Under the pieces are notes generated by a model that did no database searches, was not told the DNA's origin, and was given only the letters and a program-made list of their open reading frames with translations. 64,000 nucleotides of DNA from Pseudoxanthomonas sp. (GTDB taxonomy: Bacteria > Pseudomonadota > Gammaproteobacteria > Xanthomonadales > Xanthomonadaceae), in contig NZ_CP114978.1 of the NCBI RefSeq assembly GCF_027498035.1, positions 3,472,001 to 3,536,000 of the forward strand, in the 5' to 3' direction. Shown in pieces: positions 46,560 to 54,005 of this stretch (the stretch's first letter is position 1; every line of letters begins with the position of its first letter). The translations under genes and the position numbers were made by a program.

Positions 46560-46742
46560 CGTCTTCAGGGCGGGGTGAGATTCCCCACCGGCGGTAGGTG
46601 CGGCAGTGATGCCTGCGCAAGCCCGCGAGCGCTTCGGCCGGCATGTTGCATCGCCATCGAAGGTCAGCAGATCCGGTCAGATGCCGGAGCCGACGGTTGG
46701 TGCGCTTCCGGGCGCGCCAGAGAGTCCGGATGAAAGAAGACG
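46560..46742 (+). promoter_or_regulatory. FMN riboswitch (RFN element)
   Basis: The conserved RFN segments are present in order: TCTTCAGGGCGGGGTGAGAT (46562-46581), TCCCCACCGGCGGTAG, AGCCCGCGAGCG (about 46620), CAGATCCGGT (about 46669), GCCGACGGTT and AGTCCGGATGAAAGAAGA (about 46723-46740). It senses FMN and would lower expression of ribE and the genes behind it when FMN is high. Downstream lie a CACGACC/GGTCGTG hairpin and T-rich tracts. No classical strong terminator is seen, so control may be translational. Confidence 0.97.
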
Positions 46743-46826
46743 GCCCGCATCACGACCTGCATCGGTCGTGCGCGTGCCATTGCCTTGTGGCGTTTTTCGC
46801 TCTGACTTTTTGCGAGAAACGTAGCC

Positions 46827-46901
46827 ATGCACCAGATGTCCCTGTTCTACCCGCGCACGCTCTGCCGTGCGCCTGTCGCCTCCACCGTGGAGGTGCGCTG
46901 A
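46827..46901 (+). CDS. Possible 24-codon leader peptide coupled to ribE
   Basis: An ATG at 46827, 85 bp after the riboswitch, opens a 24-codon frame beginning MHQMSLFYPRTL and ending STVEVR. Its TGA (46899-46901) shares the A of the ribE ATG (TGATG), a classic coupling arrangement. Ribosomes translating it would pass through the hairpin over the ribE Shine-Dalgarno. Its own ribosome site is weak, and no homology is recognised, so the peptide could be fortuitous. Confidence 0.35.
   Translation: MHQMSLFYPRTLCRAPVASTVEVR
46879..46893 (+). promoter_or_regulatory. Hairpin masking the ribE ribosome binding site
   Basis: CCTCC (46879-46883) can pair with the ribE Shine-Dalgarno GGAGG (46889-46893) across the loop ACCGT. 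The start codon is 7 bp further on. It could be the sequestering part of the riboswitch's output or be melted by leader translation. Confidence 0.5.
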
Positions 46902-47506
46902 TGTTCACCGGCATCATTGAAGGCGTGGGCCGCCTGGCCGCCGCCACGCCGCTGGGCGGCGATACCCGCTTCACCTTCGACACCGGCACCTTGCCCTTCA
47001 GCGAGGTCCAGCTGGGCGAGAGCATCGCCTGTAACGGCGTGTGCCTGACCGTGATCGCCTTCGATGCATCCAGCTTCCAGGCCGATGCCTCGACCGAAAC
47101 CCTGTCGCTGACCACGCTTGGTGCACTCAAGCCCGGCGCGCTGCTCAATTTGGAGCGTGCGATGCGCCCGACCGATCGCCTGGGCGGGCATCTGGTCAGT
47201 GGCCACGTCGATGGCCTGGGCAGCGTGGTGTCCGTGCACGACGATGCACGCGCCCAGCGCTGGCGTTTTTCCGCACCCGCCGCGCTGCTCAAGTACATCG
47301 CCAAGAAGGGCTCGATCTGCGTCGATGGCGTCAGCCTGACGGTCAACGAAGTCGATGCCGAAGGCTTCGAAGTCGCGCTGATCCCGCACACCGTCAGCCA
47401 CACCGCCTTCGCCACCACCGGGGTCGGCGATGCGGTGAACCTGGAAATCGACCTGGTGGCACGCTACGTCGAACGCCTGCTGGGCGCACGTGGAGACGCC
47501 GCATGA
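46901..47506 (+). CDS. ribE: Riboflavin synthase (alpha chain)
   Basis: Dismutates two 6,7-dimethyl-8-ribityllumazine molecules to riboflavin. The 201-residue protein has the two lumazine-binding repeats: MFTGIIEGVGRL, then GESIACNGVCLTV; the second repeat has GHLVSGHVDGLG and KGSICVDGVSLTVNEV. It is the first gene behind the FMN riboswitch and overlaps ribBA by 4 bp (ATGA). Confidence 0.97.
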   Translation: MFTGIIEGVGRLAAATPLGGDTRFTFDTGTLPFSEVQLGESIACNGVCLTVIAFDASSFQADASTETLSLTTLGALKPGALLNLERAMRPTDRLGGHLVSGHVDGLGSVVSVHDDARAQRWRFSAPAALLKYIAKKGSICVDGVSLTVNEVDAEGFEVALIPHTVSHTAFATTGVGDAVNLEIDLVARYVERLLGARGDAA

Positions 47507-48624
47507 ACTTCGCCCCCGTCCCCGAGATCCTGGAAGACATCCGCCTGGGCCGCATGGTGGTCATCGTCGATGACGAAGACCGTGAGAACGAAGGCGACCT
47601 GATCATGGCGGCCGAGCTGGTCAAGCCGTCGGACATCAATTTCATGGTCACCCATGGCCGCGGCCTGGTCTGCCTGCCGCTGACTCGCGAGCGTGCCAGG
47701 CAGTTGGGCCTGGCGCCGATGGTCCAGTCCAACACCGCGCAGTTCCAGACCAACTTCACCGTCAGCATCGAAGCGGCCGAAGGCGTGACCACCGGCATTT
47801 CCGCCCATGACCGCGCCCACACCATCCGCACCGCGGTCCAGCCGGACGCCAAGCCGACCGACCTGCACCAACCGGGCCACATCTTCCCGCTGATCGCGCA
47901 GCCCGGCGGGGTACTGACCCGCGCCGGCCACACCGAAGCTGGTGCCGACCTGGCGATGCTGGCTGGCCTGGAACCGGCCGCGGTGCTGGTCGAAATCCTC
48001 AATCCCGATGGCTCGATGGCGCGTCGCCCGGAGCTGGAAGTGTTCGCCCGCGAGCATGGCCTGAAGATGGGCTCCATCGCCGACCTGATCGCCCACCGCC
48101 TGGCCACCGAGCACACGGTCGAGCGCCTGGACGAGCGCGAGATCGACACCGAGTTCGGTCCGTTCAATCTGGTCACTTACCGTGACCGGATCGCCAACGA
48201 CCTGCATTTCGCCCTGGTCTGCGGTACCCCGGATGCCGCCACGCCCACCCTGGTGCGGGTCCAGGTCGAAAACCCGCTGGCTGACCTGCTGCACTGGCGA
48301 CGCGACGATTTCGGCGTGGCCGCCACCGATGCCCTGCGTGCGATTGCCGCCGAAGGGCAGGGCGTGATGGTAGTGCTGTCCGCGCCGCGCGATAGCGACG
48401 CCCTGCTGGCGCGCCTGCGCAAGGAAACGGTGGTGCGTCCGCCCGGCAAGGACAAGGACGTGGGCCAGTGGCGGCGCAACGGCGCCGGCGCGCAGATCCT
48501 GTCGGATCTGGGCCTGGGTAAGCTGCGCGTGCTGGGCACGCCGCGCCGCCAGGTGGGCCTGTCCGGGTTCGGCCTGGAGGTCGTGGAAACCCTCGCCGCG
48601 GCCGATCCGGCCGCCACGCGCTAA
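47503..48624 (+). CDS. ribBA: DHBP synthase RibB with degenerate RibA-like domain
   Basis: Residues 1 to about 205 form 3,4-dihydroxy-2-butanone-4-phosphate synthase, with the acidic loop VDDEDRENEGDLIMAA, the HGRGLVCLPL segment and TRAGHTEA. The C-terminal half resembles GTP cyclohydrolase II but lacks its zinc-binding cysteines: where active enzymes have an SECLTGD...CDCG pattern, this one reads VENPLADLLHWRRDDFG (about residues 254-270). It is therefore expected to make only DHBP, and GTP cyclohydrolase II must come from a separate ribA outside the window. 373 residues; overlaps the ribE stop. Confidence 0.93.
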   Translation: MNFAPVPEILEDIRLGRMVVIVDDEDRENEGDLIMAAELVKPSDINFMVTHGRGLVCLPLTRERARQLGLAPMVQSNTAQFQTNFTVSIEAAEGVTTGISAHDRAHTIRTAVQPDAKPTDLHQPGHIFPLIAQPGGVLTRAGHTEAGADLAMLAGLEPAAVLVEILNPDGSMARRPELEVFAREHGLKMGSIADLIAHRLATEHTVERLDEREIDTEFGPFNLVTYRDRIANDLHFALVCGTPDAATPTLVRVQVENPLADLLHWRRDDFGVAATDALRAIAAEGQGVMVVLSAPRDSDALLARLRKETVVRPPGKDKDVGQWRRNGAGAQILSDLGLGKLRVLGTPRRQVGLSGFGLEVVETLAAADPAATR

Positions 48625-48655
48625 ACTGGCCGACCTTTTCAGGCTGTACCGACGG

Positions 48656-49123
48656 ATGACCCACTACGAAGGCGACCTGCGTGCGATCGACGGCGCGCGG
48701 TACGCGATCATCGCCAGCCGCTGGAACGCGCGCATCACCGATGCGCTGGTGGCCGGTGCCCGCAAGGAACTGGCCAGCAACGGCGTGCCCGAAGCGCAGG
48801 TGGACGTGATCCGCGTCCCCGGCGCCTGGGAAATCCCGCTGGTGGCTGCGCGCCTGGCCGCAGCCGGCAAGCATGCCGCGCTGCTGGCGCTGGGTTGCGT
48901 GATTCGCGGCGACACCCGCCATTACGAGCATGTGGCCGATGGCTGTTCCGAAGGCCTGATGCGCGTGCAGCTGGAGTTCCGCATCCCGGTGCTCAATGGC
49001 GTGCTGGCCGTGGAAGCGGCCGAGGATGCTGAGGCACGCGCCGGTGGCAGCCACGGCAACAAGGGTGAGGAAGTCGCGCTGGCCGCGGTCGAACTGGTCA
49101 ATCTGCTGGAGAAACTGCCATGA
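48656..49123 (+). CDS. ribH: 6,7-dimethyl-8-ribityllumazine synthase
   Basis: Condenses the pyrimidinedione with DHBP to give the lumazine used by RibE; the enzyme assembles into pentamers or icosahedral shells. The protein is 155 residues, the typical length. Motifs include IIASRWNARITDALVAGA near the N-terminus, RVPGAWEIPL and GCVIRGDTRHYEHV with the catalytic histidine. It lies 31 bp after ribBA and overlaps nusB by 4 bp. Confidence 0.97.
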   Translation: MTHYEGDLRAIDGARYAIIASRWNARITDALVAGARKELASNGVPEAQVDVIRVPGAWEIPLVAARLAAAGKHAALLALGCVIRGDTRHYEHVADGCSEGLMRVQLEFRIPVLNGVLAVEAAEDAEARAGGSHGNKGEEVALAAVELVNLLEKLP

Positions 49124-49587
49124 ACCGTCCCGGACCGCGTCGCGGTGATGGCGTCGATCCCGTCCTGCGCGCCCGTGCGCGTCGTCGTGCGCTGCAGGCC
49201 GTCTACGCCTGGCAGATGGCTGGCGGCACGACCCAGGGCGTGATCGCCCAGTTCGCCCACGAGCAGGCCCACGAAGTGGCCGACCTGGAATATTTCGAGG
49301 ACCTGGTGCGCGGCGTGATGGCGCATGCCAACGAACTGGACGAAGCCCTGCTGCCGCATCTGGACCGCAACGTGGCCGAGGTCGACCAGATCGAACGCGC
49401 GGTGCTGCGCATCGCAGCCTACGAACTGCGTCACCGCGTCGACGTGCCGTACCGCGTGGTCATCAACGAAGCCATCGAGACCGCCAAGCGCTTCGGTGCC
49501 GAACACGGCCACACCTACGTCAACGGCGTGCTGGACCGCGCTGCGCTCGATTGGCGCTCGGCCGAGGCCAACGCGCGCAGCCGCTGA
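49120..49587 (+). CDS. nusB: Transcription antitermination factor NusB
   Basis: RNA-binding helical protein that with NusE binds boxA in rRNA leaders. It has 155 residues. The N-terminus RARARRRALQAVYAWQMAG and the C-terminal FGAEHGHTYVNGVLDRAA are typical. The ribH-nusB-thiL order is conserved among proteobacteria. The ATG overlaps the ribH stop. Confidence 0.97.
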   Translation: MNRPGPRRGDGVDPVLRARARRRALQAVYAWQMAGGTTQGVIAQFAHEQAHEVADLEYFEDLVRGVMAHANELDEALLPHLDRNVAEVDQIERAVLRIAAYELRHRVDVPYRVVINEAIETAKRFGAEHGHTYVNGVLDRAALDWRSAEANARSR

Positions 49588-49593
49588 CGCTGC

Positions 49594-50571
49594 GTGTCTG
49601 CTGACGTGGCCGGCGGCATTGCTGCATCCGGCGAATTCGATCTGATCGCGCGCATCCGTGCGCGCATTGCATCGCGCGACGACGTGGCGCTGGGCATCGG
49701 CGACGATGCCGCGCTGATGACCGTCCCGGCGGGCCTGCAGCTGGTGGTCACCGCCGACACGCTCAATGCCGGCGTGCATTTTCCCGCTGACACCGCGCCG
49801 ACCGACATCGGCTGGAAGGCGCTGGCGGTGAACCTGTCTGACCTAGCGGCGATGGGGGCCCAGCCTGCCTGGTGCACGCTGTCGCTGTCATTGCCGAATT
49901 CGGACCCGCGTTGGATCGATGGCTTCATCGATGGTTTTCTTGCGTTGGCAGCGCTGCATGGCGTGCAGCTGGTCGGCGGCGATACCACGCGCGGGCCACT
50001 GTCGATCGCGGTGACCGCGATGGGGCATATCGAAGCCGGCCATGCGCTGCGTCGCGACGGCGCCCGCGTCGGCGACGATGTCTGGGTGACCGGTACGCTG
50101 GGCGATGCCGCCGCGGCACTGCAATCGCTGTTCTCCGGTGCGGCGGTCGAGCGTTCGCTGCGTGCGCGGCTGGACCGGCCGACGCCGCGTGTGGAGGTTG
50201 GCCGCGCGCTGGTCGGACTGGCGAGCGCCTGCGTCGATCTGTCAGACGGGTTGCTGGCCGACCTGGGCCACCTGTGCGCGCGCAGTGGCATCGGCGCGGA
50301 AGTCGATCTCGCATTGCTGCCGGTATCGCGTGCATTGGCGCGCTTCAAGCCCGAGGTGCGCTGGGCCTGGCAGGCCAGCGGCGGCGATGACTACGAACTG
50401 TGCTTCACCGCCTCGCCGCAACGCGTAGAACAGGTGCAGCAGGCACTGGATTTCGCCGGCGTTGCCGGTACGCGGATCGGTCGCATCGTGGCGGGGCAGG
50501 GCGTGCAGGCGTTGGCGGCCGATGGCGCGCCTTGGCGCGCGCCGCGCGACGGATACGATCATTTCGCCTGA
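49594..50571 (+). CDS. thiL: Thiamine-monophosphate kinase
   Basis: Phosphorylates thiamine monophosphate to the active cofactor. The 325-residue protein has the AIRS-type kinase motifs: FDLIARIRAR, GIGDDAALM (metal/ATP-binding DD), VNLSDLAAMGAQP, GGDTTRGP and CVDLSDGLLADLGHL. The start is GTG 49594, 6 bp after nusB; GTG 49603 is an alternative. It is the last gene of the rib-nusB-thiL group; a palindromic repeat follows. Confidence 0.95.
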   Translation: MSADVAGGIAASGEFDLIARIRARIASRDDVALGIGDDAALMTVPAGLQLVVTADTLNAGVHFPADTAPTDIGWKALAVNLSDLAAMGAQPAWCTLSLSLPNSDPRWIDGFIDGFLALAALHGVQLVGGDTTRGPLSIAVTAMGHIEAGHALRRDGARVGDDVWVTGTLGDAAAALQSLFSGAAVERSLRARLDRPTPRVEVGRALVGLASACVDLSDGLLADLGHLCARSGIGAEVDLALLPVSRALARFKPEVRWAWQASGGDDYELCFTASPQRVEQVQQALDFAGVAGTRIGRIVAGQGVQALAADGAPWRAPRDGYDHFA

Positions 50572-50580
50572 GTGGCGGTC

Positions 50581-50689
50581 TTCGTAACCCGGGCAAGCGA
50601 AGCGCACCCGGGATGCGGGAGAATGACGGCGGCCGGTTTTCCCCGAGAGCGCTTCACCCCGGGTGCGCTTCGCTTACCCGGGCTACGAA
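50581..50689. repeat. Inverted pair of GTAACCCGGG...GCGCACCCGGG repeats
   Basis: A 32-bp arm (50581-50612) and its inverted partner (50658-50689) match at 30 of 32 positions around a 45-bp centre. The unit TACGAAGCCCGGG-like/AAGCGAAGCGCACCCGGG pattern is a widespread intergenic repeat type in this bacterial group. It lies between the convergent ends of thiL and yraN. Confidence 0.85.
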
Positions 50690-50701
50690 AACTTCTGGCG
50701 T

Positions 50702-51088
50702 CTACGCTTCATCCGCCCGAAACGCATCGCGCAGCCAGTTGATCTCGGGCTTGGCCGGATCGCCTTGTGCTTCGACCACATCGAAGCGGCACGGGCTGTT
50801 GGCCCATTGCGGGTTTTGCGCCAGGAATAGCTGCGCGGCATGGATCAGTTTGCGGCGTTTGGCGGTGTCGACGGAGGCCGCGCCGCCGCCGAATGCATGC
50901 GATGCGCGATAGCGCACTTCCACGAACACCAGGCAGGCCCCGCCACGGGCGGTTGGGTCCAGCATCACCAGGTCGAGTTCGCCGCCGCGGAAGCGGACGT
51001 TGGCGGCGATGAACGTCAGGCCGCCGCGCTCCAGCATCGCGCGGGCGGCGGCTTCGGCCGCGTCACCGCGCGTCTGCCGCTCAGCCAT
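50702..51088 (-). CDS. yraN: YraN family (UPF0102) endonuclease-like protein
   Basis: A 128-residue protein with a restriction-endonuclease-like core: AAARAMLERGGLTFIAANVRFRGGELDLVMLD has the G-E-x-D-L signature and FVEVRYR the second acidic strand. Function is unproven. It lies 8 bp after lpoA on the same strand, as in the rsmI-lpoA-yraN neighbourhood of other gammaproteobacteria. Confidence 0.92.
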   Translation of the reverse strand: MAERQTRGDAAEAAARAMLERGGLTFIAANVRFRGGELDLVMLDPTARGGACLVFVEVRYRASHAFGGGAASVDTAKRRKLIHAAQLFLAQNPQWANSPCRFDVVEAQGDPAKPEINWLRDAFRADEA

Positions 51089-51096
51089 TCAGGCGC

Positions 51097-52659
51097 TCAG
51101 CCACCGCCGGAGATCGGCACCGGCATGCCGCCGCTGAAGGTCGCCCATGCCGGCGCACGCAGCACCGTGCCGAAGCCGTCCAGGGTCAGCGTGCCGGTCG
51201 CGCCACGCAGCTCGGCGCTGGTGCCTTCGGTCAGCTTCTGCATGTAGGCGCTGAGCTGCCAGGCGTCATAGCCGAAGGCGAACAGGCGCGCCGCGCCGCC
51301 GCGGGCGGTGGGCAGCGTGGCGGCGATGGTGGCCTGCGATGGCAAGCCCTTCACGCCGCTCGCCGACCAGCTTTCGGTCGGATAGATCACGCCGTCCAGC
51401 ACGTTGTCCTCTTCCGGCTTGCCGGTGCCCTGGATCAGCAGCGAGGTGCCAACGCGGGTCTTGCCGCCCAGTCCTGCCAACGCAAGCTGCGGGGTCAGCG
51501 CACGCGCAGTGGAGCCGCGCACGGCCAGGAAGATCGCGTCGACATTCTTGGCAGCCGCGGCGACCAGCGGCGCGGAGACGTCCGCCGGTGCGTCGCCGAC
51601 GGTCAGGATGTCGGCCACCGCGCCGCCGCCTTCGGTGAAGCGCTTGCGGAACGCATCAGCGGCGCGGCGGCCGTTGTCATCGTTGCCGCCAATGACCAGC
51701 ACGCGCTTGCGCTCCAGCTTCAGCAGGTAATCGGCGACGCTGACGCCTTCGGCTTCCGGCGCCAGCGAGAAGCTGGCCGCGCCATCGGGCACTTCGGATT
51801 CACCCTTGTTGAGCGCCAGCACGGGCACGCTCAGGGTGTTCTGGTGGAAGATCGCATCGACCTGCTCGCGGCCCAGCGGGCCGACCACCATTTCGGCGCC
51901 ATCGGCCACCGCGCGCGCATAGGCGTTGGTGGCATCGGCCGGGGTGCTGGCGGTGTCGTAGAAGCGGATTTCCGGGCGGCGACGGGTCTCGCCGTAGTAG
52001 CCGGCCAGCAGGCCATCGCGGACAGGTGCAGCGGCGGTGGCCATCGGCCCGGACAGCGGTAGCAGTACGGCCAGCTTCAACGGCGGGCGATAGCCGTCAC
52101 GGTCGGCCGGCGGGCGGCCGTTCGCATCGAAATGCCACTTGCTGCCACGGTCGAACGGGCGCGGCAGCGGCAGGCCGCGTTCCAGCATGGCGTTGCCGGC
52201 CAGCGGATATAGCGGATCGCCGACCGGCAGGCCCGTGGTTTCGCGGGTCAGCGTGGCGTTATCCAGGCTGCCCAGCAGTTCCTGGATCTTGCGGGTGTTC
52301 TCGCTCAGGGCCTGGCCTTTCAGCCCGGCACGCTGTGCGGCCAACTGGCTGGCCTGGGCGAAGGCGGCATTCTGTTCGGCGCGTGACGTCGTGCCGCCGC
52401 CGACCTGGGTGGTGGCGCAGCCGGCCAGGAACAGGGCCAGCAGGGCTGAGAGCCCGAGAAGAAATCGCCCGCCTGCTGCGACTGCCGCCGAATGCCCGTA
52501 GCGGCGGCGTGCGGAGCGAAAACCGCGGTCATTTGGCTCACCAAACTCCCTTGTTTTCGCTCCGCACGCCTTGCCACGGACGCCCGGCGACACCCTCGCG
52601 ACGGCGTTCGAATTCTTCTCGGGCTCTGAGGCGAGCAGCGGAGCGGAGCGCTTATCCAT
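51097..52659 (-). CDS. lpoA: LpoA-like penicillin-binding protein activator (lipoprotein)
   Basis: Outer-membrane lipoprotein expected to stimulate PBP1A. The hydrophobic segment FLLGLSALLALFLAGC carries a lipobox LAGC; an N-terminal helical part and a periplasmic-binding-protein-like domain follow (from LKLAVLLPLSGPMATAAAPVRDGLLAGYY). The first start in frame, ATG 52659, places about 65 unusual arginine-rich residues before the signal. That start region is an 18-bp-stem palindromic repeat, and a GTG with a good ribosome site (52541) lies in a different frame. The true start is therefore unresolved. 520 residues from 52659. Confidence 0.85.
   Translation of the reverse strand: MDKRSAPLLASEPEKNSNAVARVSPGVRGKACGAKTREFGEPNDRGFRSARRRYGHSAAVAAGGRFLLGLSALLALFLAGCATTQVGGGTTSRAEQNAAFAQASQLAAQRAGLKGQALSENTRKIQELLGSLDNATLTRETTGLPVGDPLYPLAGNAMLERGLPLPRPFDRGSKWHFDANGRPPADRDGYRPPLKLAVLLPLSGPMATAAAPVRDGLLAGYYGETRRRPEIRFYDTASTPADATNAYARAVADGAEMVVGPLGREQVDAIFHQNTLSVPVLALNKGESEVPDGAASFSLAPEAEGVSVADYLLKLERKRVLVIGGNDDNGRRAADAFRKRFTEGGGAVADILTVGDAPADVSAPLVAAAAKNVDAIFLAVRGSTARALTPQLALAGLGGKTRVGTSLLIQGTGKPEEDNVLDGVIYPTESWSASGVKGLPSQATIAATLPTARGGAARLFAFGYDAWQLSAYMQKLTEGTSAELRGATGTLTLDGFGTVLRAPAWATFSGGMPVPISGGG
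52506..52570. repeat. 18-bp perfect-stem palindromic element in the 5' part of lpoA
   Basis: Arms 52506-52523 and 52553-52570 are exact reverse complements. The 29-bp loop holds a second small hairpin, TTTGG/CCAAA (52532-52536 with 52541-52545). In the lpoA transcript the loop carries AGGGAG and the GTG at 52541. It looks like an inserted palindromic repeat. Confidence 0.8.
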
Positions 52660-52713
52660 GGGCGGTTCGAAGGCGGTGACGGAGGAACGGGCTAGGATTC
52701 TACCCTTTGCCGC

Positions 52714-53547
52714 ATGAGCACCCTTTCCATGGCCGTCCCCACCCTCCACGTCGTCGCCACGCCGATCGGCAACCTGTCCGATCTCACCCCGCGGGCGCTG
52801 GAGACCCTGCGCACGGTCGATGCGATCTGCGCCGAGGACACTCGCCGCACCGGCCAGCTGCTCTCGCATTTCGGTGTCTCGACCCCGCTGGTCGCCCTGC
52901 ACGAGCACAACGAGGACGCCATCGCCTCGCGCATCGTCGCCCGCCTGCAGGACGGCCAGTCGCTGGCGCTGGTGTCCGACGCCGGCACGCCACTGGTGTC
53001 CGACCCGGGCTATCGGCTGGTGCGCGCGGTGCGCGCGGCCGGGATCAAGGTCAGCCCGGTGCCGGGCGCCTGTGCGGCGATTGCGGCGCTCAGCGTGGCG
53101 GGGTTGCCGAGCGATCGCTTCGTGTTCGAAGGGTTCCTGCCCGCCAAGGCCTCGGCCCGGCGCGAACAGCTGCGCGCGCTGGCGGCCGAGCCGCGCACGC
53201 TGGTGTTCTATGAATCCTCGCACCGCATCGCCGAATCGCTGGCCGACCTGGTTGCCGCGTTCGGGCCGGAGCGGCCGGCGGCAATGGGGCGCGAGCTGAC
53301 CAAGCTGTTCGAAACCGTGCTGGATGGCCCGCTTTCCTCGTTGCTGCAACGCGTGGAAGCCGACGAAAACCAGCGCAAGGGCGAGTTCGTGGTAATGGTC
53401 CAGGGCGCTGGAGACGATGCCGATGCGCAGCTGGTCGAAGGCCGCCGCGTCCACGCCCTGCTCAAGGAACACCTGCCGCCGTCCACCGCGGCAAAACTGG
53501 CGGCCGACATCACCGGTGCCCCGCGCAAGGCGCTCTATGGCAACTGA
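52714..53547 (+). CDS. rsmI: 16S rRNA 2'-O-ribose C1402 methyltransferase
   Basis: SAM-dependent methyltransferase that, with RsmH, modifies C1402 in the ribosomal P site. The 277-residue protein has the tetrapyrrole-methylase fold: LHVVATPIGNLSDLTPRAL at the N-terminus, CAEDTRRTGQLL, LVSDAGTPLVSDPGYRLV and PGACAAIAAL. A shorter start at ATG 52729 (MAVPTL) is possible. It is divergent from lpoA over 54 bp. Confidence 0.96.
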   Translation: MSTLSMAVPTLHVVATPIGNLSDLTPRALETLRTVDAICAEDTRRTGQLLSHFGVSTPLVALHEHNEDAIASRIVARLQDGQSLALVSDAGTPLVSDPGYRLVRAVRAAGIKVSPVPGACAAIAALSVAGLPSDRFVFEGFLPAKASARREQLRALAAEPRTLVFYESSHRIAESLADLVAAFGPERPAAMGRELTKLFETVLDGPLSSLLQRVEADENQRKGEFVVMVQGAGDDADAQLVEGRRVHALLKEHLPPSTAAKLAADITGAPRKALYGN

Positions 53548-53599
53548 GCATTGACCCATTCGGTCGGCGAGGGTGCGCTTCGCGTAGAATTCGCAACGG

Positions 53600-53956
53600 C
53601 GGAGTCGGCTGGACAGTCGCGTCATTCGAAAGAATGCCGAGGAAAGTCCGGGCTCCACAGGGCACGGTGCCAGGTAACGCCTGGGCGGCGCGAGCCGACG
53701 GCCAGTGCAACAGAAAGATACCGCCGATGGCCGTACCTTCGGGTGCGGATCAGGTAAGGGTGAAATGGTGCGGTAAGAGCGCACCGCGAGTCTGGTAACA
53801 GACCGGCACGGTAAACCCCACCGGGAGCAAGACCGAATAGGGACCTCATGGCGCTGCCCGCGTCGGGTCCGGGTAGGTTGCTTGAGCGTATCGGTGACGA
53901 TGCGCCTAGAGGAATGACTGTCCACGACAGAACCCGGCTTACAGGCCGGCTCCGCC
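53600..53956 (+). ncRNA. rnpB: RNase P RNA component
   Basis: Catalytic RNA that removes 5' leaders from pre-tRNAs. Hallmarks of type A RNase P RNA are visible: GAGGAAAGTCCGGGCTCCAC (P4/CR-I region, about 53639-53658), AACAGAAAGATA, GGGTGAAATGGTGCGGTAAG, GAGTCTGGTAACAGACC, and the 3' CR-V region with GAGGAATGACTGTCC then ACAGAACCCGGCTTACAGGC. The ends pair as GGCGGAG/CTCCGCC. A terminator follows immediately. Confidence 0.97.
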
Positions 53957-53967
53957 ACTGTCTTTCG

Positions 53968-54005
53968 CAGAACCCCGTGCCTGACCGGCGCGGGGTTCTG
54001 TTTTT
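53968..54005 (+). terminator. Rho-independent terminator of rnpB
   Basis: Stem CAGAACCCCG (53968-53977) with CGGGGTTCTG (53991-54000), followed by TTTTT. It touches the stop codon of the convergent NRDE gene. Confidence 0.93.
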
